This document shows positions 27,601 to 42,600 of a stretch of 64,000 nucleotides of DNA, piece by piece. The translations under genes and the position numbers were made by a program. Source of the stretch: Pholis gunnellus (Eukaryota; Chordata; Actinopteri; Perciformes; Pholidae); assembly GCA_910591455.2 (NCBI GenBank), contig OU342823.1, forward strand, positions 18,933,219 through 18,997,218. The letters are read 5' to 3'. The notes below the pieces were generated by a model, which had not been told where the DNA came from, searched no databases, and saw only the letters and a list, made by a program, of their open reading frames with translations. Position 1 is the stretch's first letter; each line of letters starts with the position of its first letter.

Positions 27601-30600
27601 CTGCATGGTGTGAATTAAAATGTTGACCACGAACATCAACTACGAGGGCTGCAATCGACAATGTTGGCGATAACTTTAGATCATGTAACAGTTGGGTAGA
27701 AAGAATGCTGCACAACAATGGAGGACCGGGCCTTTCATGGAACACAGGAGAGTTTTCAGGCACATATACGTAGGTGTCTATCTGGGACAGATGCAAAACA
27801 CACAGGATTTGCTTTTCAGCAACTCTTTACAGCTATTGCAGTAATCAAATAGTCAAAAAAGTGCTTCTGCTGCAGTTTCCAAACTAAAAAATGTAAAATG
27901 TTGCCGATATCCATATTAATATATATATGTATATATATATATATAATGCATACAATAGTTTTAAAGACATGCTGGAATGCAAAACAATATTTTCCAAATA
28001 AAAGAAGGAGCCTCATAAAACAGATAGAAGGAGAACTGACGCACTGAGGATGTTTACATGCACACACTCAGGTGATCAGAGTAGACATAAGGTCAGGACA
28101 CCTAGATTACTTTTCAATGTAAATCAATATTTTGGGCTGAAATACTTCAATCAAAAATATTGTCATTAATCAAAGTGTTTAGATTATTGTGTGCACATAA
28201 ACATAACGTTGAGACAGACAACACAAGACGAACTGAGGGATGGAATACATGACAGACAGGAAGAGACATTACAGGAAACACGTTTTTTTTTTGTTCGTTT
28301 CTTTGCCTTTTTTTCATTTACCTGTGGTTCAGAATACTCATCGGTTGGAATGGTGTCTGTGGCTCCCTCTGAGTAATCATAGAACTGAGAGTAATCTAAA
28401 TCGTCAGTAGTGTACTAGATAGGTTGGGAGAGAGAGAGAGAGGAGAGAGAGAGAGGAACGAAGAGAGGTCTTAGCGTTAGCATTAGTGCCCTTCCAGCAG
28501 GAAGATGATACATATGGTACATATCATCATGGCCATGATACATGTTTAAAAGTTAAAACCTATAATGCTATAAGGTATTATAGTGTATCATTTATAACAT
28601 ATGAGTTATCAAAACCTTTGGATAATCAAAGCCAAGTGTTACTAAATGACATAATGGTTCTAATATGGTGAACAAAGGAGTAACTAGCCATGTGCTCCTT
28701 CAGACATGTAAGCAGATGGGATGTTTAAAAGCTTGTAAAAACACAGGAAAACAACAGTGAAAACCTCAAAGACAAAAACACCAGCTGCATTTCAGGGATA
28801 TCGTAATGGAACGTTCTCACTGCAAAACGTGTAAATTGTACACTTCATGACTTGACGTGAAGTTCAGCAAAGATTAAAGGGTTTGATTGATGTCGTCCTC
28901 TCGCATGACAGAGAAATAAAACCATACAATATAATAATACTGAAGTGTAGGGGAAACCCAACTTCTAATCATGAAGGTTTATCACTTCATGCTGCAACAT
29001 GGAAGTAACGTTTGAACATGATTCCATGCTTAACTGATTCAAAGTGATGGGTCATGGTATTTGGCAGTATATGTATTTCCAATTATGAACTATTATCTAA
29101 ACATAGATGGATCTCTGTGGTTAAGCCTTCATTGACGTTGGCTGTCTTATAGCTGGGAAGTGTCCATGATTGTTTCACGCTGCCCCTTTGTAATCATCTT
29201 TATGATTAATGGGCAAATATAAAAGAAGGGTTAACGAGTTACACATATTCCACTGTGTCCTTGGATGCTGCGTGTTCTTGTTTCCAACTCTTACTCACCG
29301 GAGTAAGAATCATAAGTAAACAATTGTGGTTAATAGGCGTTTATGAATTGCAGAAAAAGATCAAAGAAACAGAATAGATATCCCCATCAGCTGCTTTCAT
29401 CGCTGATCAGTAAGGCTGCAAAATGTCTACCTCCAAATTGAGACTAAATATCATATGCAAATAAGAGCGGACAGCTTTGGTTTCTTTGCCCGTCAAAAGA
29501 CATCCGCAGGCCGTGAATACGAACAAGAAGCAATACACAGGTGGAAGTGAAGCTCCTCAATATCTCCTGTTATAAAGACAGAAATGAATCAGGGCCCTCC
29601 ATTGATCGACTCTCCCCCACCCTCCCTGGTTGGCTGACCTCTTCCTCTGGCTCCTGGGCCTGCAGAGATTCACTGTGGGGGGTGTCACAGTCTGGGCTGT
29701 AATGTTCACAGTAGTCGTACGCTGCTTTGGGATCAGCCACAATCAGGAGTTGCTGGATGTCGCCCTGCAGAAAAACAGAAAAAGAAACTTTGTGTTACTT
29801 CACCTTAATTCATACGGGAACATATTTCACCCACATGGAATCGTCCATGACATTAGAAATCACAATTTTTAATTAGATCTATTTACAAAGGCTGAAACCA
29901 GATCCCTTGAAACAGACAAGACAAGGCTGCCCATATACATACACACACACACACACACACAAGGGTCATGTCTCATCTTGCTCACACACTCACACATACT
30001 GGGGTGCAGTGGCATAAATGTAAATCTCAAATTGCAGATGTGATGTCTTTGGTCCCATACACTTATAGAGTCTGGCAGAGTAAATCCTCCCACTGGTATG
30101 ATTAAACAGCTTGACACACACACACCCCACAGAGTCCACACTCACATGGTGCAGGGAGGAAACTAAAGTTCAGACACTAGGAAGATTATTATTGTTATTA
30201 TCAGCGCCAGGGTTTACCTCAGGAAATCAAATAAACATGTAGACTCAGGACACAAGCAACACCTGGCACGGCCACGTGCTGAAGTGAAATACCTATTCAG
30301 CGAGGTATACTCTTCAGCGTTTACCATACATTTAGTGTTGCAGTACTTTTTGTTTAAGTTTTAGTTCAACGGTGAAATATTCTGCCACAGCATATAAATG
30401 TTTCCTAACTCTTTAACAAACACATTTTTTTAATCCTTGCCTAAAATGTTATGTAATAATACAAATGTCCTTTGTGTCTTTCACGCTCAAATAACACAAT
30501 CGTTACTGGCCACAAAATCCGACAAGCTCCAAATCAAACCTGTTAAGCTTTTAATTCGAAGCCTTAGCCCGCAAGACATCTCTAAAATGTCACCTGAAAA

Positions 30601-33600
30601 ATATATATATATATATATATTGAGCAAAAGCCCAAAATTCACAACGACTTTGTATGAAAACCATTGAAATAGCACACAGCAAAGAGTAAAACCTCAGCCA
30701 TTGTTCGGGAAAGTAGCTCAAACCACAATGTTCTCTATGGTTTGGGACGGGACACCCCACAATGCTTGACACCGCTCCAGCAATGTCTCGCCTTGTTATC
30801 GGTCCTACAGCCAAAGCACACAGCTCACTGCAAGACAACAAACATATTGGCGAAAGCATCTGGATTTTTCTTTGGAGTCTGTAATAGCTTGAACCCGAGT
30901 TCCTGGTGAATGGGTTTTTTGAGCCTTTATACACATTGCGAAGAAAGCTGAGGGGGGTTCTTGGTGTTTGGCAGGCAAGCACACAGAGCCCAGAGGTAAA
31001 AAATCCTGATGCACTTGTGTGAGCGAGGACAATATACGTTGAAGAGCAGAACAGACGATTGGTAGAAAAACACGAGAGAAATGAAGCAGGCTGCAACTTG
31101 TCAAGAGAATGTGCGTGAGTGTGTGTCCTCCCTGTAAACTAGATCTATGGATCCCGAACATGTGCCTTAGTATAAACATCCATGTGCTAAGGCTTGTCCC
31201 ATCGGAAAACAAGCGGTGCTTCTCCTTGAAACCTCCTCTGCGTAACCATCCATCAACATCTGGCGACTAAGCTTCAGTTTGACAGTGCAGAGATTTCTCC
31301 ATGTGTGACTCTGGGTGGGTGGAATGCTACTTTAACTTGATTTTTTCTCATCAGTGCATCTCTGGTCATCTCTTGTCAGTCAATTACAAGTAAGACACGG
31401 TGCATCTACACGCCAAACTCGAAACTAGAACAAGCAACCCATTCTGCCTCGCTTAGCCTGCCGCCACATTGAAGGGTTTGTGGCCCATTCCTCAGATTGG
31501 CAAATACCTGATCCTATCTTACCGATATGCCTTCATTCCAGCTTTCTGATTGAATGGGCAAATCACAGTACTTCTGCTCATACTAGTTATTACACTCCAG
31601 GTATTATATTTGTATTGGCTACAATTATTGATCCTGTAGGTGTGTAACCGGAGCATCAGCTCACTTCAACAGTCTGAAACTGAGATACATTTCCTGTTGA
31701 AATGCACAATGCAATTTGGTGAGTTGTACTAAGAATTGTGCACCATTCCTGAAAGATATGATATCATTTAACATCTGTGTCAGCCATTAAAAAGTAACAT
31801 TTACTATAATGGCCAAGAAAAGACACAATTGACCTGCCGAGTGGGCGTGGGACAGCAGTGAAGCTAGGTGGCAAGTCTGGAAAGGCCTCAGCTGAGTGTG
31901 TGTCCGCGTGTATGTGTGTGTGTTTGGGAAGGCTTCGACAGAGGAAGAGAGATCAAGCCTTGCCCTGAGTCAAGTTGACATGTATTACCTCATGTGTCAC
32001 CCTAAGACCAACAGTAAATGCTTGAACCCTGCCTAGAGTCAGCTCTAATTAGTCCATGTCTGAGAGCCACCCGTCTGCACACAAATAGGCTGTGTTCAAA
32101 TCAGTGTACAACTTCTGACTGAACAATACATGTACATGGGAACAAGAAAAGACTAAGTGAGCCTTGTACCTGTAGGTTACACCATAAACCAATGTTTGAG
32201 AAGTACTAACGTTGACAACTTAAATGAATCAGATAATCATCTTAATAGGTTACTACAGTTAAAGTCATTTTCTTGTATAAATTGCACGTTTCTTCCTTGA
32301 ACGGTGCATTATTAACTTTCCAGTTGAAAATAACAAACAAGCGTCAATCCACAAAGCTAAAAACACGGCAAGCGAGAAACTGATGTCAACTCAGGAGAGG
32401 GAACACCAATAGAGATCCAGAGACCGACAGGCAGGGATTTAGAGAGAGCAGCTGAAATGGTAAAAGATGTTTTGTGCTGGGAAACACCTGGGGAGAGTTA
32501 TGCTGAGGCTCTGGACCTGTCTTCCATTGTGGACTGCTGAGATAAAAGCCCCTGGCAACTTGGAGCAAAGCCAGAGCTCCAAAAATATGCCCCTCCTGGC
32601 TACAGCGCAGCACAGTACAGAACAGAAACAGGCCCACTAGGCCGTGTGTTAATGACTACGGTGTCAGAGGTCAACGGGAATAGAGAGAGGCTGAAAGAGA
32701 GAAGCGAGGTCAAGATCAACAGGTGAAACCTGTGAATCCGTGTGGAAATGACTAATCCATACCTGTTATATCCTCTTTTTGTAGTGCATTTTTAGCATTA
32801 GCATTTAAGTGCATGATAATTCTTACTATCAAAGGATGATAGAGTATATAATGGTAATATATTAAACTGTGATTTTTGTTGAGATTTTGTTGAAAATCAC
32901 ATATTTTTCTAAAAGCGTTATCCACCTTGACCTGGCCACAAGGGATATAAATACACATGGAGAGGTCAAAGGTTACAGGAGTGCATAGTAACAGTCTGTG
33001 CGTACCCATATGAACATACTATGTAATACATAGTATGTAGTATGCCAGCAGAGGATTTAGTATGTCAAATGCAGTGTGCCAGAAGTACCAGGATGTCCGA
33101 CTGCATCTGGTCGCATTCAGCACTGAGCAAGCCAGCATGCTTTTGTGGCCATTCTGACCCACAATCCTCTGCGCAGTGGATATATGAACACAAGGGTCAA
33201 GGTTCAAAGTGCAATGTAGATCCCAATTGAATGCATATTGCATGCAACAGTACATACTTTGTGAAGGCAGCTGCAGCAGACTAAAACTAAAAAGTGAAAG
33301 AATGCGATTTGAACTGCAGCTAGTGTTCCCTCAGGGCTGCTGCATGAGGACAACCTCCGTGTTATGAACGGTCAGTACACAGCACTGTTACCATTTGCTG
33401 TGATAGATAAGCTATCATGTCCTTTCGCTACTAAAATGTAACCACATGTTGTAATGACAGGGCATCACTGGCCAAATCAAAAGTAGTCGTCACCGTTGGT
33501 CCTTTGACATACCTTTGCCCGGGGCAACATACCTTTAGTCCTGTCATAGCTAACTGTAATTAGACAACCCCGTTACAACAATTAGTCACTTCCCAAAAGC

Positions 33601-36600
33601 CTATACAGTACAGTTTCTCTAGGAAGGTAGGAGAACTAAGAGATCAAGAAATGCAAAAGGAGTTTCCACATCAGCCGGTGACAGAAAAAGCATAATTTAA
33701 AACAGTTTAGAAGGTTATTACAAAGCTTCTGTGTGTTATGTGCATGTTATTATAAGACATTGGCAGCTATAAAAACGACTTTGGTGTGCAAAGCAAAGTT
33801 AGAATGCTGTTCTTTTACTATTGGCTATCCAGGCGAGCAGACCTGCTATGAAAATATCCAACACAAACACAAATGTTATCTTTAGACAAGTGCATCTTCT
33901 GGCAATACTGGTGGTGTGGCACGGAAACATAGAGCACCACAGCTCCACCACAGCTCCACCGGGGAATAGACAGATATGTGTACGAGTGTGCTCGGTTCAG
34001 ACAGGTAGTGTCAGCGAGGCATGAATAGACGGTCTCATGGCTTCGGCAAAGGTAGGGAGGCCTCGAGGTGGGGAGGGTGGGGAGGGAGGACGAGGTGGTG
34101 AGCAGGGGAGAATATGCGGCTGAAGGGGGGGGGGGGGGAAATGAGGAAGGTCTGACGGGGCAATGAAAGACGCCCATTCATCTAAACCAGATCCCTTCGC
34201 GACGGTGGTCGACTCAAACCTGGGGCAGGTATGGCATGAATAGACGTTTATAATACATCAGATTCTGAGAACGAATGTCAGAGTTTGAATAATGGAGCAA
34301 ATGTTTTATTATTACTGAATTTATTATCAAATTTACCTTTGAAAACTAATAACCACCACTGTGTTAAAAAGGGGAGTAATAACTTCACTTTGGCAGAAAC
34401 TGTACAGTCGCTGCTATTAGCTAGTCCATGTGCAAATAATAAAGGTAAGACAGAGAATCTGCTGTGGCTCAACATTTCCTGGGCATAAACTTTCCGCAAA
34501 ACTGATTTGGCCATTTCATTTATTTTCTAATTATAACCACCGGCTTGAATGCAGAAGGCCAAGGTATTTCCTTCTTTCGTATATATCCCAGCATGCATCT
34601 GTGGATCTCTGAGGGAGAGCAGGGACAGAGAACAGACAGGAGACCTGTTCCAAAAACCGCACAGAGAAGACCCTGTTAACTGACTTATGGCTCCTATTTT
34701 CAGCCCTTCCCCTGGCCGACCTCTGACTGGACACACTGTTTCGTACAAATGCCGGTTTCAGTGCCCTCTCATGAATCTAATCAGAACTGACAGGAGATAT
34801 GAAAGCAGATCTGCTTATAAAACGTTGCACCTCTAGCTTTGTTGAGTCATATGACACAGTCCTCTCATTCAGTCTGCAATTAGATATCAGAAACATCGTA
34901 CTGCTAGCTGATTTCATATTTTTCCGAATAAAGGTCAATTAAAAATAAACACTGTTGTCAGTCTACTACAGTCAGAGGCTAATAAGAGACTTTTTAACTG
35001 CTAATTCTTTTAGAACAGCTGCATTTTTTTACAACATTGATTCGGCTATATATTTATTATACACTATATAATATATATATATATATACACACACTATATT
35101 TTAACATCATTCTGTGTACTATCAAACTGATGTAAGTTATATGTACAGTATTTTATATTTTCAAAAGAATACAAAATCAATGCTTTTCTATTAAAAGCAA
35201 TTCTTATTTTTTTCATTTGGGCATCCAAAATGATTACAAAAGCCATATTTTAATTTAACACTTCATCGGGGAAATGACCTCAGACAGAGCAAATACTGCC
35301 AAATACCAAAGTACGATATTAAGAGCAACACAAGAGAGTTAAAAAGAATAATTGTGGAAAAACGCATAACATGGCTTTAAATATGCAGGGCCCTCTCTCA
35401 TTGACAAGGTGAGCAAAAAATATAGCTTTAAATCAAGAGCAGCAGCATCAATCATACAAAGTTGGCATCAGAATAATGACTCGGCATACCTGCTTCCCAT
35501 AAACAATCAGCACTCACAATCACACGCAAACCCGACCCAATGCAGCCTTTTTAGTGATGCTTACTTCCCAGGAGAGAAGACCATGTGCCGTGACTCAGTC
35601 ATTATCTACATCCGCCTGACCCCCTGCCAGCATCCACCTCCAGATGAACTGTGCCTTAAAGCATCAAATCACAGACTATGTCCCAGAATGTTGCCCATAT
35701 ACATTTCATTTGTCTACATTTGTATTATTTTGTATCATTTATTTTATTTATTTGTATTTGTTTAGTCTGCGGCTTAAATTGCAAAGAATGTGTCCAATAT
35801 TGTGACAACATTTTGCTTTTATGTAGATGAAGTTGTGTTTCTGTAGGCGGCTCTTTACGTCTGTTCAGTGATTATTTGGTGCTCAGGTTAACAATCTAGT
35901 TCTACTAAATAATGACAATTACTTGTTGTTTTTTCAAAGTGCTTCAGTTCGTGTTTTATTCTCATCAAACAAAGTCTCTTCTAGGAAACACATGCTTGGC
36001 ACCTCAAACCTTACAACTGACTTCTCTCCTTTGGAGCCAAGTAACATGTACTTACATGACATATCATCAATCATTCCAACTCATTTCTTTATTAGCTTCA
36101 ACAAATATTAACACCATAACTGCTATTGCACTTAACACTTGGTAGTAATTGGACACCTTTTTGCCCAAAGAAGGGCCTGAAAAAGTCCAGCTGAGTTTAG
36201 TGAGTTCATCTTCACTCAATCAATAGAATACCATCATGGCTGCAATCAATCTCATCAAGTAGGAAATCGGTGGTTCACTTCACCATTTCACTTCAAAGTC
36301 GATGCAAACCATCAGATTGAAAGTCAATCCAAGAGAACAATTCAACAAAGCCAGTTATTTTTGGTAAACCTATTACACATCAAACTCCCATGGCACCAAA
36401 TGCCTCTAATTACAAGGTAAAGAGAAGCTTTAACAAAGGATCTGAGAAGTTAACCGAGAGCCTGTGTGTGGTTTGCAGAAAAACACAAACAAACAAGGTG
36501 GCCACGATCAACTACTTAGACATGGCTAAGGTCCAAATCTTACCAAGTATCACAAAATGCAGTCACCAGGTAAGGACGATTGAGTATAACGTCTCACTTA

Positions 36601-39600
36601 GCCTAGAATCCACTGTATCACCATCTGTCTGCTGGGACCTTTTGGGTAGAAGGCCATCTGACGAGTATCAGTCATCCATCGTCGATTGACTGTCGTTGAT
36701 TCGATTTTTTTAGTTCTTGCTTGCAGTCTGTGTAGATTGTGATTTTTATAGGCTGCCTATGTGCCTCTTTGATCGCTAAATACAGTATAACCTGAGCTTC
36801 TCTGACCCACTCTGGTTTCTGTCATCTCAAGGATTAGTAATCAGCATGCAGCAGAAGCAAATAAATCCCAATGGACATGATCTCTTTACCTGGAAAACCT
36901 CCTCGTCCAGGATCCTGGTGCCGAACACGGTGATACCGTCGGTGTTGATGGAACCATGGTCGCTCCTGAGGAGAGGCTTGGTGATCTTCTTCTTACAGTC
37001 TACGATGATGGTGACCGTCTGCTTCTCCACACTGATGGCCACACGATGCCACCTGGTGAAGGACAAAACAAGGAGGGATAAGGAATAAAAGAGGCCACGG
37101 TCAGTCAGTAATGAGACTCAAGTGCACATTGTGAGTGTATACGATGTATAATCGATGATGTAATATAAACGCCATGAATGAATTAGGACAATGAATTCTT
37201 TGTGGTGTTTAGTCAATAACGTGAAGCTCGTTTGTAGACAATGTAGTTGTGGTTGATTACGTTCTAAGGAAGTCTTATCAGCACATCTAATAGGATTATC
37301 AACCCGCCTTTTATACATCACAACACACCTCAAAGGCGAGAGAAATTTAGAATGCTCACGGAACCAAATGCTCTAAGAAAACATGAACCTCAGAGTAATG
37401 TATGATATACATCGTTCAACAACACCCATAGATGCAAAGGGTCAACCAAGGTCACACGTGAGTCTGACACCTCCCTCACCTCTGGACCATTTTGCCACTG
37501 CACTTAAGGGCTATTGCATACCAGGCAGCAATGGACCACATTCTTGCCCCCACACTCTGGCCCTGTTTAACACGGGATTACACTCATTAAACTCAAAACT
37601 TAATCCTCCTTCTGGGTTACTCGGCATGACAGACATGGTGAACATTGTGGAAAGTGTGTGTCAGAATCCAGGAAGGCCTGCCTTGCCAGAGCAGGAGACA
37701 CACAGTCAAAACATTGTTCTGAGGTGGAAGATGAGACCTGGCACCGCTGTAGCTCAAGAAGGCAACACAACAAGAGTTTATTACAGATATATATATATAT
37801 ATATGATATCATATTTATAAATCTGTAAGGTAAATCTTGTCATCAGAAGAGGAAAAATGTCCAATTCATTTGAACACTGCTAGATCATACAGACGCATTC
37901 CATGGTAGGCAACAGAGCTTAGAGGAAAACAAGCGGGCAACACTCGCTGGGTTTAGCGGTACAGCAGGAAGGATTACTCGTCACCTTATATGGCAGAAAA
38001 GCAAAAGTTGACTTTGATAGGTTTAAACAGTTTCTCAAACTTTTGATGTGCATACCGATCAAAAGAAGAAGAGTACGATTATTTTAGAAAACGCAAATTG
38101 ATTTAAATGCAATCTTTTGAAGAGCATGAATAAAGAGATTAAATAAGATCAGACTGAGGATATACGGTGTAACAGCTCACAATAAATGCTCCTATTCACC
38201 CCCCTCCCCCCCTTCCCTTTAGAAGAAAGGATAATGCTCCTTTTCCCCTCGTCAATATCATCATTGTGATTCTCTTTTCAAGATTGGCATATGCTTCGCA
38301 CTAACAATGAATACATCTACAGGGATTGCAGACTGTACACAGCCTGAGCTGTAGCCAATAAAGTGTTAGACAAGGCCTGGAGCTGGAATGGATCCAGACC
38401 CAAGAAGTGTTAAAAGTCCTCTACAGAGAACACTGAACCACTGGACAATACAGCCCCACAAGACTAACACAAAGCTGTCTGAGAGCGTTAACTCCTTCTC
38501 TTTAAATTATTCCTGACATGAGACTTTTGAAGAGCCAAGCTTCCTTCATTCATGATAACTGTGTACACAATAGATCTCATTAAATCCAATTTGAGTCACA
38601 TAAATATTGTGACCCGAGTTATGACGCTCAAAAAAACGAACTATCCTCACCGAGCATGTTCAGCGAGTGAAAACACATTTTGATAAAAAATATACTATTT
38701 AAAATGATGCATTTTTCCCCAACAGCCTATCTGTTTCTTTATTCCCTCTTGCCCCAGCACACGGACTCATGTCAAGCTAAACCGCAGCTCTGAGTGAGAG
38801 TCCTGGGATTTGTGAGCCTGGGAGCAGATAATCAGGTTTATGCTAAAAGGTTAGCAGCGCTGTTTCTGGTTGGGTGAGGTAATCTAAGGGGGTAAAAAGG
38901 AAGTTCACGACTGCCCCTTTCCCCCCCCTCTCTAAAATAACAGAGGCACTGAGTTCATGGATGAGGTCAGGTTGCCCACAGCAGTGCCTGCTGTGCCCCA
39001 ATAATCCAGTGTCTCCTTGTCTCTGACCTGTCTCTGTGCCCACGGACCCCCGATGAGATAGATAATCCGGTCAAGAGCACCTGTGGTGCAAAAATGGGAA
39101 GATCTGGGTTGTTTTCTTGCTTGCTTGCATCTGTCTTGCAGTTACTTGGTCAAATTGTATCAGCTGCAAGTAATAGAACTTCTGTATCAAGTATACTCAG
39201 TGCTATAAATTGGCACAGCCTGGATGATATGGACAAGTTTGAAGTCCGTTTGGATTACACTTCATATGTTCCTCTTGCACCATCTAGCATGTTTATCTCA
39301 GACCCTCAGTACAACCTACAACAACTGCACTGCCCTCCCTGCACGCTGCGACACACCGTTCCTTCTGAATCAGCTTCAACCGTGAGCCTGGGGGTGCACG
39401 GGTGGGTTTGAGTGAGTTATTACGCGAGTGGATGTTTGAGATTTGACGTACTTTCCGTCGGCGAGGTTGAGAGTACGGAACAGAGGGTAGTCCTCCGGCG
39501 CCGGCTTGCCAGTCTGATCCTCAAACAGGAAGACGGGTGAGCGGCCCACTTCCACGCCCAGCTGCTGGACTCCCTGCTTGTTGTAAACGGACAGCAAGAA

Positions 39601-42600
39601 GGACTGGAGGCCTGACTTGGGGCGCACTGTGGTCAGGATGGAGAAGTCCTCAGGAAAAACACCTCCTGCACGAACCACAAGAGGAGGGATGGAAAAGACA
39701 GGTCAATGGGTTAGAGTGATTGTAACAGTAGACATGATTCCAATATGACTGCCTAGTTTAAAACTATATTATCTACTATATCATATATTGGTTACTACCC
39801 ATTGTCTTAAATGCAACAGGGCCTCAGCTTCGGTTTTCTCAACTAAAGCGAGAATTTTGAGAAGTTTGTCTACATTTTCATCTAAACGTTTTTGGGGAGG
39901 CCAAAAAAACTAAAGTTTTGCTCAGCCGTGCCTCTAATTTAACAATACTAATCAAAGAATCCACTGTCAAAAGTGTGTGTTTTAAACCAGTTTAATCTCT
40001 TTCGAATATACAAAGTAAAAAGGTTGAAAGGTTTCTCTTACCAGGGAATAACTGTGTGGTGGGGGCACTGATCTGGACCTGCTTGGCAACTCTGTAAGCT
40101 GAGTCCGGCTTTGATGCTCTTCGGTTTGTGCAAAGTCCTGATGTTTTCGTCACTCCTTCGGGGTAATTTTGAAATTCTAATACTTTTAGCACGTCCACTG
40201 GCTCTGCTGATCACGGGAGCAGAGAAAACATCAGTTAGGTCATAGCATTGGCTTCTGAAAGCTACATGTGGTTTCAGCACATGGAACACTAAATGCATAC
40301 TGTATTAAAGGGTTTCGTTTTCAGTTGGTTGTATTGCAGATTTTCATCATCAGGTCCGGTTCTGGTAACTAAAAACAGAACAGTGAGAGAGCCACTGCTT
40401 GATTCAGGTCAAAATAGACGAGGACGATTCACCCAGGTTTGTGGAGCAATTCACAGATTCCCTCACCGTGACCATCCCAGAACCTCCGTCGTCAAAATGG
40501 CGCTATGACACATTGGTCACAGTATCATGGACACAATACACCCTATCTATGATAAACTTAACATATCTAAGTAGTTAAATGTTGCCTTCCTGTGGCTCTG
40601 CAGGCTCATCTGACAGGAAACGTCTCTGTCGAGGCCAAACCAAAGAGCATAATGAACAATGTGCCAACAGAGATCTGGTTCCATAACACCTGGATAGGTT
40701 TACCTTGATAACGGTCACCAGAGGCTCTGTGGGTTTTACATTCTCTTCAATCTGATGCACTTTATATAAAGGAGCCTGTGTGGCGATGGTGCTCATAGAG
40801 ACCCATGGGAAAGCATTATAATTGTACCTCTTCATTAAAACACCCTCTCAGTATAAAACATTAGCTTGATGGGCAGGATATGGGGGAAATCAAACTGCTG
40901 CAGTATATTGACCATCTGTTACCGGAGGCCATTTGTGCGTGAGAGATGTTTTACTATAATAGGTCTAATAAAAAGTTAAATTCATGCAAAATGAGCCTAT
41001 AAACATGATTTACAAGCCTCATTTTCTAACAGTAAAATCCATACTCGACAAAGTGAATGTTATTCTATTGCTGCAGACCACATCTTGAGAGAGAGAGAGT
41101 TCAATGGGCATATAGTGCGTCGTACTATAATTGTAAGTCGCTTTGGATAAAAGCATCTGCTAAATGACTGTAATGTAATGTGTGTGCGTACTATAAATAA
41201 AGCCCATATATCAAAGGTGCTCACGTCACTCCACAGAATATAGCAATATCCGACTAAAGCAGGCAATACAATGGCAGACTGTTAAATAGAATAACACTAA
41301 TCTGTTTTTGTGGGGTAAATAAGCACGCCAAGGTGTCTGAAAGCATCAGCAAGCACCTTTTCTGGCGGCTTTAAAGTCCCTGTTTTAAAAAAATGTCTGA
41401 TGTCTCGCTCAACACTCTCTGGTCAACATTCCATCTGTGGCAGCAAGGAAAAAGCAAATCAAAAACCTGTTTCATTCTCTTTAGAAAAGAGGTTCCAACA
41501 CAAATCTATACGTACTGGATGTGAAGCTGCTCATTACGCTGCTATTTGAGCACACTATTCTGAAAAAAGTAGACAGAAATCCTTCCATTGCTGTGAGTTT
41601 GTCCCACTCAAGGTTTTCATTTTTATGGAAGACACTAAAGGAATATGTTACGTTTATCATGCTGAAGGTATTTTCACATAAAGGGCCCGGCCTACATCTG
41701 GTCTCCTTATCGTCCAGCGCCTTATACAACACCTGCGATGGACCAGAACAGATGCATCGCGATGAAGGCAAAGAGAGCTGCTCTGCTTCAATCAACGGTA
41801 CTAAACTCTGAACTGTGAGCAGTATGATAAAGCAAACTCCACCAGCAAGCCATCTTACAAATATTGTTATATACTATCTGCTTAGTGAGAATAAATGAGT
41901 GTCTTACATGGCAACCCAAAATCAAACTCAGTACCATTTCAACAGAGGACACAGAGGAAACAAAGTTATGTAAAAATGTGAAGTTGAGATCAAAATCAGC
42001 AAACTGTTACTCCGTAGGAATGCCGTTACTGAGGACAACTTGGCTTTTTTGTGGCTTGTGAGGATGAACCGGCTACTTACTTTGGAGAGTGAACTGAGGA
42101 CCTCATTGTGAGTTCCTGCAGAGCCGCTTTCAGTTCAAACAGGACTCATATGTTCCAGATGTGGCCGGGCTACGACCCTCACACGGAGGTGCTGAGAAAA
42201 CGTCAATACTGGCCAATCCATTAAGGTGGCCAAATGAGTGTGCACAGGTTTTAAAAAGGTTGCATCTGATGAGCTGGTGTGAATTTGCCCTCGGGGCTGA
42301 GCAAACAGGCCATGTAGCTACCAGCCGATCTCATGGCATGAAGGGATGGACCTTCTTGAGTCTGGAGAAGAGAGTCCATGCAAGCCAGCCTCTATTACTC
42401 AGTTATTGGATCATCTGAACATCATTACGCAAGTTGCAGAGGCACGCGTAGAAGGGAGGAGCAGAGGGACACATTTCCATAAAACATAAATGGAGTCATT
42501 TGATATCACCTCCATCATGTTCACAAGTGTACGTCCATGTAAACAGTGTGTTCCAAGAGATAACACACAACCTGTCTTAGGACAGAGGCCAAAAGAGTCT

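Larger units (their letters stand above)
29765..36889 (-). other. col11a1 intron 4
   Basis: 7.1 kb, the largest intron in the window. It holds AC (29939-29961) and TA (30602-30620, 35061-35088) microsatellites, a G run (34125-34138) and a 23-bp palindrome (33015-33037). Minus-strand ORFs at 30590-31212 overlap in two frames, lack family features and are treated as chance. Confidence 0.6.

Noticed and set aside
30590..31212. Two overlapping minus-strand ORFs of 168 and 135 codons in intron 4
   Set aside because: They overlap in different frames, end in a TA-repeat-encoded tail, show no domain or exon borders, and sit in an intron. Treated as chance.
33818..34177. Minus-strand ORF rich in Pro/Ser
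   Set aside because: It is driven by the G-rich/poly-G stretch at 34060-34140.
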